Assembly: GCA_050176585.1 (NCBI GenBank)
Contig: JBFXHX010000021.1
Location: 4,130-68,129 of the forward strand
Length of the DNA: 64,000 nt
Reading direction: 5' to 3'
Source: CAYYWP01 sp050176585
Lineage (GTDB): Bacteria > Desulfobacterota > Binatia > HRBIN30 > CADEER01
In this document: in pieces, positions 8,755 to 18,335 of the stretch
Layout of the letters: each line of letters starts with the position of its first letter
Numbering within the stretch: the stretch's first letter is position 1
Made by a program: the position numbers and the translations under genes
The notes under the pieces: model-generated
Database searches by the model: none
Told to the model about the DNA's origin: nothing
What the model saw: the letters and a program-made list of their open reading frames with translations, nothing else

Positions 8755-9314
8755 TGCTCGACCAACGACACCTGCCGCGGGTGGAGTCGCGACAGGAAGC
8801 TCCAGGTCTCGTCCACGTCGAACAGCGGATCGCGGGACTCGATGCAGAGGAAGAAGCGATCGCGCGACGCGAGGGCGAAGCGCGACACGTTGAAGACCGG
8901 ATGATAAGGCATCGGAAAGCCGTTCAGGCCGAGCATCCCGAACACCGCGGTGAGCGCGGCGGCGAGGATGGTGCATTCGAACGTCACGGGGATGAACGCG
9001 GGCCAGCTGTTGAGCGGCTTGCCGGCGACGTTGATCGGATAGTCGATCACCGAGGTCCAGTAGCAAAGCGCGAAGCCGCCGAGGCCACCGAGAATCCCGG
9101 CGATCAGCACCAGCGCCGGCAGCCAGTTGCGCTTGTGCGGCATCACCTCGTGCAGCTCCTCGATGGGGAACGGCGTGTAGCAGTCGTAGTACCGATACCC
9201 CGCCTCGGTGGTGACGCGCGCCGCTTCCACGAGCTCGTCGGCGGTCTGGAACTCGGCCATCAGCCCGTACAGCAGGGGATCGCTCGCGGCGCGAGCAAGC
9301 GTGGCGGTGCTCAT
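8751..9314 (-). CDS. actD: Alternative complex III subunit ActD
   Basis: A membrane subunit of ACIII, 187 residues. A soluble N-terminal domain with YRYYDCYTPFPIEELHE leads to two membrane helices (about 64-86 and 109-131). The FPIEEL segment and overall layout match the DUF3341/ActD family. It is a structural subunit without cofactors that packs against ActC. The ATG at 9314 overlaps the actC stop by four bases and the stop overlaps actE by four bases, consistent with coupled translation at fixed stoichiometry. Confidence 0.95.
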   Translation of the reverse strand: MSTATLARAASDPLLYGLMAEFQTADELVEAARVTTEAGYRYYDCYTPFPIEELHEVMPHKRNWLPALVLIAGILGGLGGFALCYWTSVIDYPINVAGKPLNSWPAFIPVTFECTILAAALTAVFGMLGLNGFPMPYHPVFNVSRFALASRDRFFLCIESRDPLFDVDETWSFLSRLHPRQVSLVEQ

Positions 9315-10708
9315 CCGTGCGTCCCTTCCGCCTTCACCTTCATCTTTACCTTCGCCTCGGGCAGCAGCGTGCGCATCTCCGCGATGGAGATCATCGGCAG
9401 CAGGCGGATAAACAGGAAGAGCAGCGTCGTGAACAGCCCCATCGAGCCGATGAGCGTCGCGTATTCCCAGAAGGTCGGGTAATACATGCCCCACGACGAC
9501 GGCAGGAAGTCGCGCGAGAGACTCATCGGAATGATGACGAAGCGCTCCAGCCACATGCCGATGCTGACGTCGATCGAAATCAGGAATAGCCAGCCGAGGC
9601 TCGCGCGGATGCGGCGGAACCAGAGCAGCTGGACGACGATGACGTTGCACAGGATCAGTGCCCAGTAGAACGGCGCGTACGGCCCGCGGAACCGGTTCAT
9701 CATGAGCGCGAGCTCGAACTGGTTGCCACTGTAGAACGCCATGAACACTTCGATCATGTAGCCGTAGGCGACGACCAAGCCGGTCGCCAGCGTGACGCGC
9801 GCCATGTAGTCGAAGTGCCGCATGGTGATGAAGTCCTGCAGCCCGTAGAACTTGCGCAGCGGAATGGCGATGATCATCACCATCGCGAAGCCAGCGAAGA
9901 TGGCGCCGGCGACGAAGTACGGCGGGAAAATGGTCGCGTGCCAGCCGGGCACCTGGCTGACGGCGAAGTCGAAGCTCACCACGCTGTGCACGGACAGCAC
10001 CAGCGGCGTCGAGAGCGCGGCCAGAAGCAGATAGGCGGTCTCGTACCGGTGCCAGTGCTCGGCCGAGCCGCGCCAGCCCATCGCGAGCATACCGTAGATC
10101 ACCCGGCCGATGCGGCTCGGCGAGCGGTCGCGCAGCGTCGCCAGGTCGGGGATCATCCCGACGAACCAGAACAGCATGGAAACCGTGGCGTAGGTCGACA
10201 CCGCGAACACGTCCCAGATCAGCGGGCTGCGAAAGTTCGGCCACACCTCCATCGAGTTCGGATACGGCAGCAGCCAGTACGCGAGCCACGGGCGCCCGGT
10301 GTGAATGACCGGGAACATGCCGGCGCAGGCGACGGCGAAGATCGTCATCGCCTCGGCGAAGCGGTTGATCGACGTCCGCCAGGCCTGCCGGAACAGCAAC
10401 AGGATGGCGGAGATCAGCGTGCCGGCGTGGCCGATGCCGATCCACCACACGAAGTTGATGATGTCGAAGCCCCATCCGACCGGGACGTTCAGACCCCAGA
10501 TGTAGATGCCCTTGTAGAAGAGGTAGCCGACCGAGATGGCGAGCAGTTGCAAGCCGCAGAAGCCGATTGCGAAGCCAAATACCCAGCCGAGCGGAGTTCG
10601 CTTGGTCAGGACGGCATCGCTGATCTTGTCGGTGATCGAGCCGTAAGTGTGCCCCGGTTCGATGACCGGCGGCCGCGGGCGTGGTTGTTGTTCTTGCGCG
10701 GCGGCCAT
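9311..10708 (-). CDS. actC: Alternative complex III subunit ActC (NrfD/PsrC-like, quinol site)
   Basis: A polytopic membrane subunit of 465 residues with about ten helices, NrfD/PsrC-like. It is proposed to bind and oxidise menaquinol or ubiquinol and to pass electrons to the iron-sulfur clusters of ActB. Recognisable segments include GWGFDIINFVWWIGIGHAGT and HTGRPWLAYWLLPYPN. The start at 10708 (MAAAQEQQ) overlaps the actB stop codon in a TAATG junction. The preceding frame to 11128 belongs to antisense or shifted reading of actB and is ignored. Confidence 0.96.
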   Translation of the reverse strand: MAAAQEQQPRPRPPVIEPGHTYGSITDKISDAVLTKRTPLGWVFGFAIGFCGLQLLAISVGYLFYKGIYIWGLNVPVGWGFDIINFVWWIGIGHAGTLISAILLLFRQAWRTSINRFAEAMTIFAVACAGMFPVIHTGRPWLAYWLLPYPNSMEVWPNFRSPLIWDVFAVSTYATVSMLFWFVGMIPDLATLRDRSPSRIGRVIYGMLAMGWRGSAEHWHRYETAYLLLAALSTPLVLSVHSVVSFDFAVSQVPGWHATIFPPYFVAGAIFAGFAMVMIIAIPLRKFYGLQDFITMRHFDYMARVTLATGLVVAYGYMIEVFMAFYSGNQFELALMMNRFRGPYAPFYWALILCNVIVVQLLWFRRIRASLGWLFLISIDVSIGMWLERFVIIPMSLSRDFLPSSWGMYYPTFWEYATLIGSMGLFTTLLFLFIRLLPMISIAEMRTLLPEAKVKMKVKAEGTHG

Positions 10709-13700
10709 TATGTCCTCGCGAGCTCGGGGTTGGGGTTGCGCACGCCGGCCAGATACGTGGTGCGGGGCAGCGTCCCCAGCTCGTTGAGCAATACGTAGTT
10801 GCGCGGGTCCTTCGCCAGGGCGGCCACGCGGCTGGCGGGATCGTTCAGGTCGCCGAAGGTGATCACGTCGGCCGGACATGCCTGCTGGCAGGCCGTCTGC
10901 ACCTCGCCATCGCGCACCCGGCGATCCTCCCGCTTGGCGCGAATGCGCCCGTAGTTGATGCGCTGCACGCAGTACGTGCACTTCTCCATGACGCCGCGGC
11001 TCCGCACGGTGACGTCCGGATTGAAGACCATCTCCTCCACGTCGGAGCGCGGGTCGCTGTATAAGGTGAAGTTGAAGCGGCGGACTTTGTACGGGCAGTT
11101 GTTCGAGCAGTAGCGGGTCCCGACGCACCGGTTGTACACCATCGCGTTGAGGCCTTCGTCATCGTGCACGGTGGCGTTGACCGGACACACGGCCTCGCAG
11201 GGGGCCTGCTCGCAGTGCATGCACGGCACCGGCTGCATGACCGTGGTCGGCGCGTCGAGGTCGCCCTCGAAGTAGCGGTCGACGCGGATCCATTGCATCT
11301 CCCGCCCGCGCGCCACCTGATCCTTGCCGACCACCGGGATGTTGTTCTCCGCCTGGCAAGCGATCACGCAAGCATTGCAGCCGATGCACGCGCCCACGTC
11401 GATCGTCATGCCCCACGCGTAGCCGGTGTACGCAAAGCCCGGGTACATCGACTTATCGCGTTCGCTGTGAGTGTGGGCGAAGGCCGGGTTTGCCCGATAT
11501 TCCTCCAGCGTGCCGACTCGGACTAGGTCGCGCCCCTCCATCGAGTGATGGTCCTGCGTACAAGCGAGCCGGTAGTGCCGCCCGAGGTTCACGAGCGTGG
11601 CGCCGCTCGCGCTCCACGGATGATCGCTCGTGCGGAGCTTGTATGTGTCGAATCCGACGTCGGTGCCCACCTGCCCCGCCCGGCGGCGACCATAGCCGAG
11701 GAACAGCGTGATCGCGTTCTGCGCGTGCCCGGGCTGAATCCAAACCGGCAGCTGCAGCGTGCGCCCGTTGAGGGTGACCTCGACCATGGTCCCCTGATCG
11801 AGGCCCAGGCGTTCGGCCGTGGCCGGCGCGATCAGGGCCGGATTATCCCAGGTGAGGCGCGTAATGGGTCGCGGAACTTCCTGCAGCCAGCCGTTGTTCG
11901 CAAAGCGGCCGTCGTAGAGCGCCGCATCGGGGCGGAACACGACGTCCAGACCGGCGGTGTCGGCGGCCGGCGGCGGCAGAAGATCCTGCCCCCAGTTGCT
12001 TGCCGTGCTCACCCATGTGGCTGCGGCCGCGGGCGCACGCGAGCCGTCGGGCGCGACACCGTCGTGCACGGCCTTGCGCCACTGCGCATCGAAATTCCCC
12101 CCGGCCCACTGCGACTGCCAATACTCGCGCACCAGGTCATACGCGGGACGCGGCTGTCCGATCATCGCCGCCAGCAACTCCGCCATGGTCTTGCCGTCAT
12201 ACAGCGGCGCGATCAGCGGCTGCTGGATCGTTACCGTGCCGTCGAAAGCCCGCACATCGCCCCATGATTCGAGGTAGTGCGTCGCCGGGACGTGCCAATG
12301 GCTGAGCTCCCCGGTTTCGTCGTAGTAGAGCCCGTAATGGACCCGCATCCCGACCTTGTCGAGGTGCTTGGTGAACTCCAGGTCGGCTGGCGCGTCGTAG
12401 ACGGGGTTGACCTCCAGCATGATCAGCATCTCGACCTGTCCCGCGGACATGGCGGCCACCAGGTCGCGCATCGACTGGGTCTGATCGACCGGATCGGCCG
12501 CGACCGGCTCGACGTACGAAACCGTCGTGCCCTCATTGCCGAGGGCCTGGTTCATCGCATATGCGAGCAGATGCACTGCGGCTGGCTGGCCGTCGCCGGC
12601 GATCACGAGGCTCGCACCGCGATGCGCTTGCAGGTCGCGCACGACCGCCGCCACCCACTCCCGGTGCGCCTCCATGCCGACCGGAGCGCGCCCCGCGATC
12701 CCGAGGCCTAGCGCGACGGCGAGCGCGAGCTCGCCGATCTCCGCCGGACGCAGAGGGAGGCGATGGTCAGCGACGGCGCCGGTGTTCGTGGGAGTCGTCT
12801 CCGCAACATAAAGCCGGTTCATCGAACCGCCACCCGCATCGACGCGTCGGCGGCTGCTGATATCCTTGGCCGCGCGCACCATGGTCGGCCCGACGCCGAG
12901 GAAATCCGCGTCGAGCGACAGAATGCGATCCGCCTTGTCGAAGTGGTACTGCACCTGGAGCGGCCGGCCGAACGCCGTGCGAGCTGCCGCCAAACCATTG
13001 TCGCCGTTCACCGGTTGGTACTGGTGCCACTTCGCCTGCGGATACTTGGCCAGAAAATCGCCGCGCAGCTTCGCCACCGTCGGCGAGGTGATGGCCCCCG
13101 ACAGGACGCGAATGCCTGCGCCCTGCTTCGCCTCTTGTACCGCGAACACCTTCGCCAGCCCGCTGCTGAAGTTGCGCCAGGTCTGCACCTCGCCGATGTG
13201 GCGGACGACCTGGGAGCGGTCCGGGTCGTAGAGCGTCAACACGGACGCCTGGGCGAGGACATCAGTCGCGCCGAGGCTGGCGGGATGTTCCGGGTTGCCC
13301 TCGATTTTGGTCGGGCGCCCCATGTGGCTCTCGACCAATAGGCCCATGCCGAAGCCATCGAGCGGCATCGCGGTCGCGAAATAGAGCGGCTCGCCGGGCA
13401 CGATGTACTCGGGCGCTTTGACGTACGGAAAGACTCTTTCCTCGGGCTGGCGCGTGCAGGCGCTTACCCCGGCGAGCGCCAACGACGCCCCCATGAGCTT
13501 GAGCACCGTCCGCCGACCGACCGGGTCGAGCAGGTGGGGCGCCTGCTCGGGAAACTCGGCGTTTAGGAAGTTGCGGAAATCCGGGCTATCGGCCAGCTCG
13601 TCCAGACTCCGCCAGTATTGCTTCCCCGTTTGGCCCTCGAGGCGCGCGCGCAACGCGGGCAGGTCGAGCGCGGAGCGCGGCTTCGCGCTGCTCAGCTCGG

Positions 13701-13728
13701 CGGTTTGCTCTTCCCTGATGCCACTCAT
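10708..13728 (-). CDS. actB: Alternative complex III subunit ActB (MopB-like / iron-sulfur fusion)
   Basis: A 1006-residue peripheral periplasmic subunit. A twin-arginine-like segment, GRRTVLKLMGASLALAG, lies near residue 70. It is followed by a molybdopterin-oxidoreductase-like domain that in ACIII carries no molybdenum cofactor. From about residue 775 there is an NrfC-like ferredoxin domain with CIGCNACVIAC, CMHCEQAPCEAVCP, CVGTRYCSNNCP and CTYC/CQQACP, enough cysteines for four clusters ([3Fe-4S] and [4Fe-4S], as in characterised ACIII). It relays electrons from the ActC quinol site to the haems of ActA and ActE. ActA ends only 24 bases upstream. The fusion of both halves in one chain is normal for ActB. 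Confidence 0.97.
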   Translation of the reverse strand: MSGIREEQTAELSSAKPRSALDLPALRARLEGQTGKQYWRSLDELADSPDFRNFLNAEFPEQAPHLLDPVGRRTVLKLMGASLALAGVSACTRQPEERVFPYVKAPEYIVPGEPLYFATAMPLDGFGMGLLVESHMGRPTKIEGNPEHPASLGATDVLAQASVLTLYDPDRSQVVRHIGEVQTWRNFSSGLAKVFAVQEAKQGAGIRVLSGAITSPTVAKLRGDFLAKYPQAKWHQYQPVNGDNGLAAARTAFGRPLQVQYHFDKADRILSLDADFLGVGPTMVRAAKDISSRRRVDAGGGSMNRLYVAETTPTNTGAVADHRLPLRPAEIGELALAVALGLGIAGRAPVGMEAHREWVAAVVRDLQAHRGASLVIAGDGQPAAVHLLAYAMNQALGNEGTTVSYVEPVAADPVDQTQSMRDLVAAMSAGQVEMLIMLEVNPVYDAPADLEFTKHLDKVGMRVHYGLYYDETGELSHWHVPATHYLESWGDVRAFDGTVTIQQPLIAPLYDGKTMAELLAAMIGQPRPAYDLVREYWQSQWAGGNFDAQWRKAVHDGVAPDGSRAPAAAATWVSTASNWGQDLLPPPAADTAGLDVVFRPDAALYDGRFANNGWLQEVPRPITRLTWDNPALIAPATAERLGLDQGTMVEVTLNGRTLQLPVWIQPGHAQNAITLFLGYGRRRAGQVGTDVGFDTYKLRTSDHPWSASGATLVNLGRHYRLACTQDHHSMEGRDLVRVGTLEEYRANPAFAHTHSERDKSMYPGFAYTGYAWGMTIDVGACIGCNACVIACQAENNIPVVGKDQVARGREMQWIRVDRYFEGDLDAPTTVMQPVPCMHCEQAPCEAVCPVNATVHDDEGLNAMVYNRCVGTRYCSNNCPYKVRRFNFTLYSDPRSDVEEMVFNPDVTVRSRGVMEKCTYCVQRINYGRIRAKREDRRVRDGEVQTACQQACPADVITFGDLNDPASRVAALAKDPRNYVLLNELGTLPRTTYLAGVRNPNPELART

Positions 13729-13752
13729 CTTATGAGACCCTGGTTGCGGCGC

Positions 13753-14439
13753 CTAGCGGTGGCACGCAGTACAGTCCTCCCGCCCGTCGATCTTGTGGGC
13801 CGCGAGTAACTCCGCGCCCGTCTCCGCGTGACCATCGGACTTGCCATCCGAGTGCCCGTTGGAGTGCCCATTCGCAGGCTGCCACGCCATGTTGAAGACC
13901 TCGCTGCGCGGCCGCACGTTGGGCGCCGGATTGCGGTGGCAGTCGAGGCACCACCCCATCAACAGCGACGGCTCCTGGTACGTCAGGTTCATCTGGTCGA
14001 TGCGACCGTGGCAGCTCACGCAGCCGATGCCCTTGGCGACATGGATCGAGTGGTCGAAGTAGACATAGTCCGGCAGGTCGTACACCTTGGTCCACTCGAT
14101 CGACTCGCCGGTCCGCCAGCTCGCGCGCACAGGCTCGAGCACGGGACTCTGTGCCCAGATCTGCGAATGACAGTTCATGCAAGTCTGGGTCGGAGGGAAA
14201 CCGGCTTCGGCGGAGACCTCCACCGAGGTATGGCAGTACCGGCAATCGATGCCGAGCTCGCCGACATGATGCTTGTGGCTGAACGGCACCGGCTGCTCGC
14301 GCACCACGTACTGCTGCGTCGTGTACGAAGAGCGGAAGAGGCGGTCGAGCGTGAAGAGCCCGCCGCCGACGACCAATGCGAGGCCGACGACGCTCGCCTT
14401 GGCTACGACATTCGAATAGCGGTGGAAGACTTGCGACAT
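13753..14439 (-). CDS. actA: Alternative complex III subunit ActA (pentahaem cytochrome c)
   Basis: The first gene of the operon. The 228-residue product has one N-terminal membrane anchor (about 13-33) and five CxxCH motifs at about 66-70, 87-91, 140-144, 164-168 and 223-227, matching the five-haem ActA of ACIII. The last motif sits at the extreme C-terminus (CTACHR). An unusual Gly/His/Ser/Asp-rich insertion (GHSNGHSDGKSDGH, about 191-204) lies just before it and could be a flexible or metal-rich linker. It forms the electron wire on the periplasmic face together with ActB and ActE. Confidence 0.96.
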   Translation of the reverse strand: MSQVFHRYSNVVAKASVVGLALVVGGGLFTLDRLFRSSYTTQQYVVREQPVPFSHKHHVGELGIDCRYCHTSVEVSAEAGFPPTQTCMNCHSQIWAQSPVLEPVRASWRTGESIEWTKVYDLPDYVYFDHSIHVAKGIGCVSCHGRIDQMNLTYQEPSLLMGWCLDCHRNPAPNVRPRSEVFNMAWQPANGHSNGHSDGKSDGHAETGAELLAAHKIDGREDCTACHR

Positions 14440-15131
14440 TGGTCGGATGGGATACTAGGGAAGCGGCCGGTTGCGAAGCAATATAAGCGGATAGGAAATC
14501 CGCTGCGCTGCTGGTTTAGGTTTCCTTATTGGATGGCGGCGCACCCGCGCGCCTGGTCTGCGGCGTGGTCGATAGGAGCAACGGCGGTGCGATGGGCTGC
14601 GAAGCGCAGCGACCTCGGCGCTGGCGCGCGGCAGATCGCGCGCACCGCGCACTCGCATTCCCCCATCCGCGGCACGTCGGCACTCGACGCACACGGGCGA
14701 TCGAAGTACCCACGACGGGCGCACGCATACCGAGCCGATGAGTCATTTGCGATCTGCAGTCTCTGGATAGCCGTTCGATAATCGCGCAGTGAGGTGAGCG
14801 CCCGTGCTTTATCGAGTTGAAATAAAATTGCAAGCACGCGCCGCGCGCCAACGCCGATCCGTTATCAACGGTACAGGATTCGCACTCCACTCGTGCGATC
14901 GCACGCGTTCACGCGTACTGCACATGGCAGTCGCTCGCGTTGCAAACGCGAGTACGAGCCACGGCCTTACGTTGCGCCGCCGCATACGGCGTGGTCGGAA
15001 CTCGCCAGCGCACGCACGTCGCACCATAATGACGCGCCGCCGCTCGGGACGTTATGAGCGCGAATGCGTCGGGTGTTGCGACTCTGCGCTGCAGCAGCGC
15101 TGGCGCGGCTCACGCCGCGCACGAGCGCAGT
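14440..15131. other. Gene-free leader region upstream of the act operon
   Basis: No open frame here shows coding character or a recognisable product. The stretch must contain the act operon promoter. A short hairpin (GCGGAT and ATCCGC, 14487-14503) and a TTATAT-like element on the minus strand near 14481-14486 fall in the probable leader, but neither is convincing alone. An AT-richer patch lies near 14810-14830. The stretch also holds whatever terminates lnt, which ends at 15132. Confidence 0.5.
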
Positions 15132-16679
15132 TCACTGCGGGCGCCGGCGCAGCACGAGCAGCGCGACGGCAAGGCCCACGACCGCCCACGCGAAGAGGTC
15201 GCCGGTGCGCGTGTACACCGTGCGGATCTGCAGAGGTCGAATCTCGGCCTGCAAGGTCTCGGGCGTAAACAAACCGAGGCGCTCGATCACGCGCCCGAAG
15301 GGATCGACCACCGAGCTCACTCCGGCGTTACCCACGCGCATGAAGTAGCGGCGGTTCTCCACCGCGCGCCAGACCGCGATCGCCTCGTGTTGATACGGCG
15401 CCATCGAACGGCCGAACCACGCGTCGTTGAACAGAGTCAGCAGGGCCTCGGCGCCGACCTGCGTCATCGCGCGGGCAATCTCCGCGGGCGTGTCCTCGTA
15501 ACAGATCAGCGGCGCCAACCGGATGCGGCCGGGGACGTCGAGGGTAGCGATGCGGGCGCCAGGGGTAAACTGCCCCGTGCGCGGGCTGAACGCGTGCAAT
15601 CCCGGAAACAGCGAGGCCCCGGGGAGGTACTCGCCGAACGGAATCAGCACGCGCTTGTCGTAACGGCCGTATACGCGTCCGCCGCCATCGATGAGAAAAG
15701 CGCTGTTGTACGTTCGCGGTTGACCGCCACCGGCAGCGCGCTCGTAGGCGAGCCCGCCGTAGACGAGGAACGTGGAAACGCCGACGTATGGATTGTACTC
15801 GGGCGGCAGGAGCGGAAGGTCTGCTCGCACCCACTCCTGTGAGACCGACTCGGGCCAGATCAGCACATCGACGTGCGACTGCAGCGGCTCGGAGAGCTCG
15901 CGATACGCTTGGAGGTTGATGTCGAACAGCGCGACGTCATCCTTCTCCTTGATGCCGATGTTGCCCTGCACGAGCCCGACCGCGACGGGAGGAGCCGCGT
16001 CGATCGCCGCCTGTACCGTCGGCATGCGCCACGCGCCGTACGCGATCAGCGCGACCGCGGACAGCGCGGATGCCGCGAGCGGCGCGAGCCGCCGCGGCTG
16101 GCGCAGCGCCAGAACCATTCCGGCGTTCGTCCACACCATCACGAAGCTCAACAGATAGGGTCCCGTGAGATCGCCAGTCTGCAGCAGCAGCGGCGCCTCC
16201 AGTTGGCTATTGGCGAGCCGCCAGGGGAAGAGGTTCGGAAACAGAAACTCGAGCGAGACCCACAGCACCGGCGCCGCGAGCGCGTACGGACCAAAGCCCA
16301 GCGCGCGCAGCCCCCACCCGAACAGCGCGAACTGGACCGCGGAATACGCCGAGAGGCACGCGTAGAACACGACCGCGAGCGCGTACGGAAACCCGCCGAA
16401 GACGTGGATCGTGTACACGAGCCAATAGAAAGCGGGCACATTGGCGCCCAGCCCGGCCAGGAACCCCGCCCGCAGCGCGGCGCGGCGCGTCGGTGCATCG
16501 ATCACCGCCCAGATGAGCGGCGCAAACGCGACCCAGGCGAGCGGATACAGTGAGAAGTCGAGCCACGGCGCGGCGACCAGGAGGCCAGCGGCGATGGGCG
16601 CCAGTGTGGTCCGCCACAACGAGGCAGTGGCGGGGACGCTCAGGGCGGTGGAGCGCACCGCATCAGGGCGTGTCAGCAC
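15132..16679 (-). CDS. lnt: Apolipoprotein N-acyltransferase
   Basis: Adds the third acyl chain to the N-terminal cysteine of lipoproteins at the outer face of the inner membrane, so the cell is diderm. The 515-residue product has six or so membrane helices in the first 200 residues and then a periplasmic nitrilase-fold domain. The catalytic triad is visible as Glu in LIWPESV, Lys in YDKRVLIPFGEYLPG and Cys in PLICYEDTPAE. A last helix near 490-508 ends in RRRPQ. The length matches the family. It follows the cold-shock gene by 37 bases on the same strand and probably shares its transcript. Confidence 0.96.
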   Translation of the reverse strand: MLTRPDAVRSTALSVPATASLWRTTLAPIAAGLLVAAPWLDFSLYPLAWVAFAPLIWAVIDAPTRRAALRAGFLAGLGANVPAFYWLVYTIHVFGGFPYALAVVFYACLSAYSAVQFALFGWGLRALGFGPYALAAPVLWVSLEFLFPNLFPWRLANSQLEAPLLLQTGDLTGPYLLSFVMVWTNAGMVLALRQPRRLAPLAASALSAVALIAYGAWRMPTVQAAIDAAPPVAVGLVQGNIGIKEKDDVALFDINLQAYRELSEPLQSHVDVLIWPESVSQEWVRADLPLLPPEYNPYVGVSTFLVYGGLAYERAAGGGQPRTYNSAFLIDGGGRVYGRYDKRVLIPFGEYLPGASLFPGLHAFSPRTGQFTPGARIATLDVPGRIRLAPLICYEDTPAEIARAMTQVGAEALLTLFNDAWFGRSMAPYQHEAIAVWRAVENRRYFMRVGNAGVSSVVDPFGRVIERLGLFTPETLQAEIRPLQIRTVYTRTGDLFAWAVVGLAVALLVLRRRPQ

Positions 16680-16716
16680 GGGCGCCCCGCCGACGGTCGG
16701 CAGTACCGAATGCCGT

Positions 16717-16920
16717 TCACCGGGGTTTCAGATTGAAGGCCTGCGGCCCCTTCTCACCGCGGCGCACCTGGTATTCGACCTCGTCGCCCTCGCGCAGATC
16801 CTCGAAATACACCTTCGGCGCGAGTCGCGAGCGATGGAAGAACACCTCGTCGCTGCCGTCATCCGGGACGATGAATCCGAAGCCCTTATCCCTCGCGATG
16901 CGCTTGATCGTTCCGAACAT
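16717..16920 (-). CDS. Cold-shock-domain RNA-binding protein
   Basis: A 67-residue OB-fold protein of the CspA family that binds single-stranded RNA or DNA and melts RNA structure. RNP1 is DKGFGFIV and RNP2 is EVFFHRSR, both nearly canonical. The insertion of charged residues after RNP2 is common in non-enteric homologues. The start ATG at 16920 has GGGAG upstream and lies 35 bases inside the 3' end of the DEAD-box helicase gene, in another frame. The two RNA-remodelling proteins are therefore likely made from one message with coupled translation. Confidence 0.94.
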   Translation of the reverse strand: MFGTIKRIARDKGFGFIVPDDGSDEVFFHRSRLAPKVYFEDLREGDEVEYQVRRGEKGPQAFNLKPR

Positions 16921-18238
16921 GGCCGCTCCCGCCCAGGCGCCGGCGGCGACGGCGGGACGGGCTCGCGGTCTCGCCGTCCCGTTTGTCGTCCGCACTTTCG
17001 CCGCGGCCGCGGCCGGAGCGGTCGCGCGAGGAGGAATCCCGCCGCCCCGCGTTCCGCGCGCGATGCGACGGCGGCATGGGCTTCAACAACATGTCGTCTT
17101 CGACATGCACCGAAGGCAGCTTGAAACCGATCAGCGTTTCGATCGCCTCGAGCGCCATCACGTAGGTCTCGCAGGCGAGTGTCAACGCCTTGCCCGAGGC
17201 GCCGGCGCGCGCGGTCCGCCCGATGCGGTGCACGTAATCCTCCGGGTCCTGCGGCACGTCGTAGTTGATGACGTGGGTCACGCCCTCGATGTGCAGGCCG
17301 CGCGAGGCGACGTCCGTCGCGACCAGAAACGGCAACGCGCCCCCCTTGAACTCGCGCAAGACGCGCAGCCGCACGCGCTGGTGGAGATCGCCCGTGAGTG
17401 CCGCGGCGTGGTACCCGTGGTCTTCGAGGCGCTGCGCGAGCCACTCGGCTTCGCGCTTCGTGTTCACGAAGAAGAGCGCGCGCTCCGGGCGCTCGCGCGC
17501 GAGCAGGCCGAGCAGCAGCGGCAGCTTCTCGTGGCGGCCGACGTGAAACAGCACGTGCTCGACTTTCTCGGCCGTGACCTGCTCGGGCTCGATCGCGACC
17601 TTGACGGGATCGTTCATGTGCTCGTAGGCGAGCTCCATGACGTCCCAGTTGAGCGTCGCCGAGAACAACATGGACTGGCGCTGCTCTACCGGCGGGAGGC
17701 GTCGCAGCAGGAATCGCAGATCGGCGATGAACCCCATGTCGAACATGCGGTCCGCCTCGTCAATCACGAGGACCTCGACGTGCCGCAGCGTGTACACGCG
17801 CTGTTTGAAGTAATCGATGAGCCGTCCCGGCGTACCGATCAGTACGTCCACGCCGCCGCGCAGCGCCTCGCGCTGTTTCGCATAGTCGACGCCGCCATAG
17901 ACGGCTTGGAAGGTCAAACCGGTGAAGGCGCCCAGCGCCTCGGCGTCATGGAGTATCTGCACGACGAGCTCCCGGGTCGGGGCGATGATCAACGCGCGGG
18001 GCCCGTCGCGGCGGTCCGGATGCTTCAGCAGGCGGGTGAAGATCGTGATCAGAAAGGCTGCCGTCTTGCCGGTGCCGGTTTGCGCCTGTCCGGCCACGTC
18101 CTTGCCGGCCAGCGACAGCGGCAGCGACCGCGCTTGGATGGGCGTGCAGACCTCAAAGCCCACCGATTCAATGCCCCGCATCACCGGCTCGGCTATGGGC
18201 TGCGCGGCGAACGCGACGGGCTGGTCGAGAAACCCCAT
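16886..18238 (-). CDS. DEAD-box ATP-dependent RNA helicase
   Basis: A 450-residue RhlB/RhlE-type helicase. The Q-motif region is CTPIQARSLP (31-40), Walker A is AQTGTGKT (52-59), then PTRELV, VIDEADRMFDMGF, FSATL, TDVASRGLHIEG and HRIGRTARAG. A basic Arg/Ser-rich tail of about 70 residues follows and is likely a single-stranded RNA-binding extension. The last 35 bases overlap the cold-shock gene, and the tail reads straight into it, so the exact C-terminus is set only by the TAA at 16886. Likely role: ribosome assembly or RNA decay at low temperature. I cannot assign it to RhlB, RhlE or SrmB. Confidence 0.95.
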   Translation of the reverse strand: MGFLDQPVAFAAQPIAEPVMRGIESVGFEVCTPIQARSLPLSLAGKDVAGQAQTGTGKTAAFLITIFTRLLKHPDRRDGPRALIIAPTRELVVQILHDAEALGAFTGLTFQAVYGGVDYAKQREALRGGVDVLIGTPGRLIDYFKQRVYTLRHVEVLVIDEADRMFDMGFIADLRFLLRRLPPVEQRQSMLFSATLNWDVMELAYEHMNDPVKVAIEPEQVTAEKVEHVLFHVGRHEKLPLLLGLLARERPERALFFVNTKREAEWLAQRLEDHGYHAAALTGDLHQRVRLRVLREFKGGALPFLVATDVASRGLHIEGVTHVINYDVPQDPEDYVHRIGRTARAGASGKALTLACETYVMALEAIETLIGFKLPSVHVEDDMLLKPMPPSHRARNAGRRDSSSRDRSGRGRGESADDKRDGETASPSRRRRRRLGGSGHVRNDQAHREG

Positions 18239-18335
18239 GCAAGTCCGACGCTAGCGGAGTAGCGGGCGGCGGCTCAAGAGCACTGGTGCGAATAATGCCC
18301 GGGGCGCTGGCAGGCCGGATAATGAAGCGGCACGC

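Noticed and set aside
14516..14890. Minus-strand frames upstream of actA
   Set aside because: No ribosome-binding site, Arg-rich composition, overlapping competing frames; treated as intergenic.
16550..18262. 570-codon plus-strand frame opposite the helicase gene
   Set aside because: Antisense of the DEAD-box gene, which has all helicase motifs.
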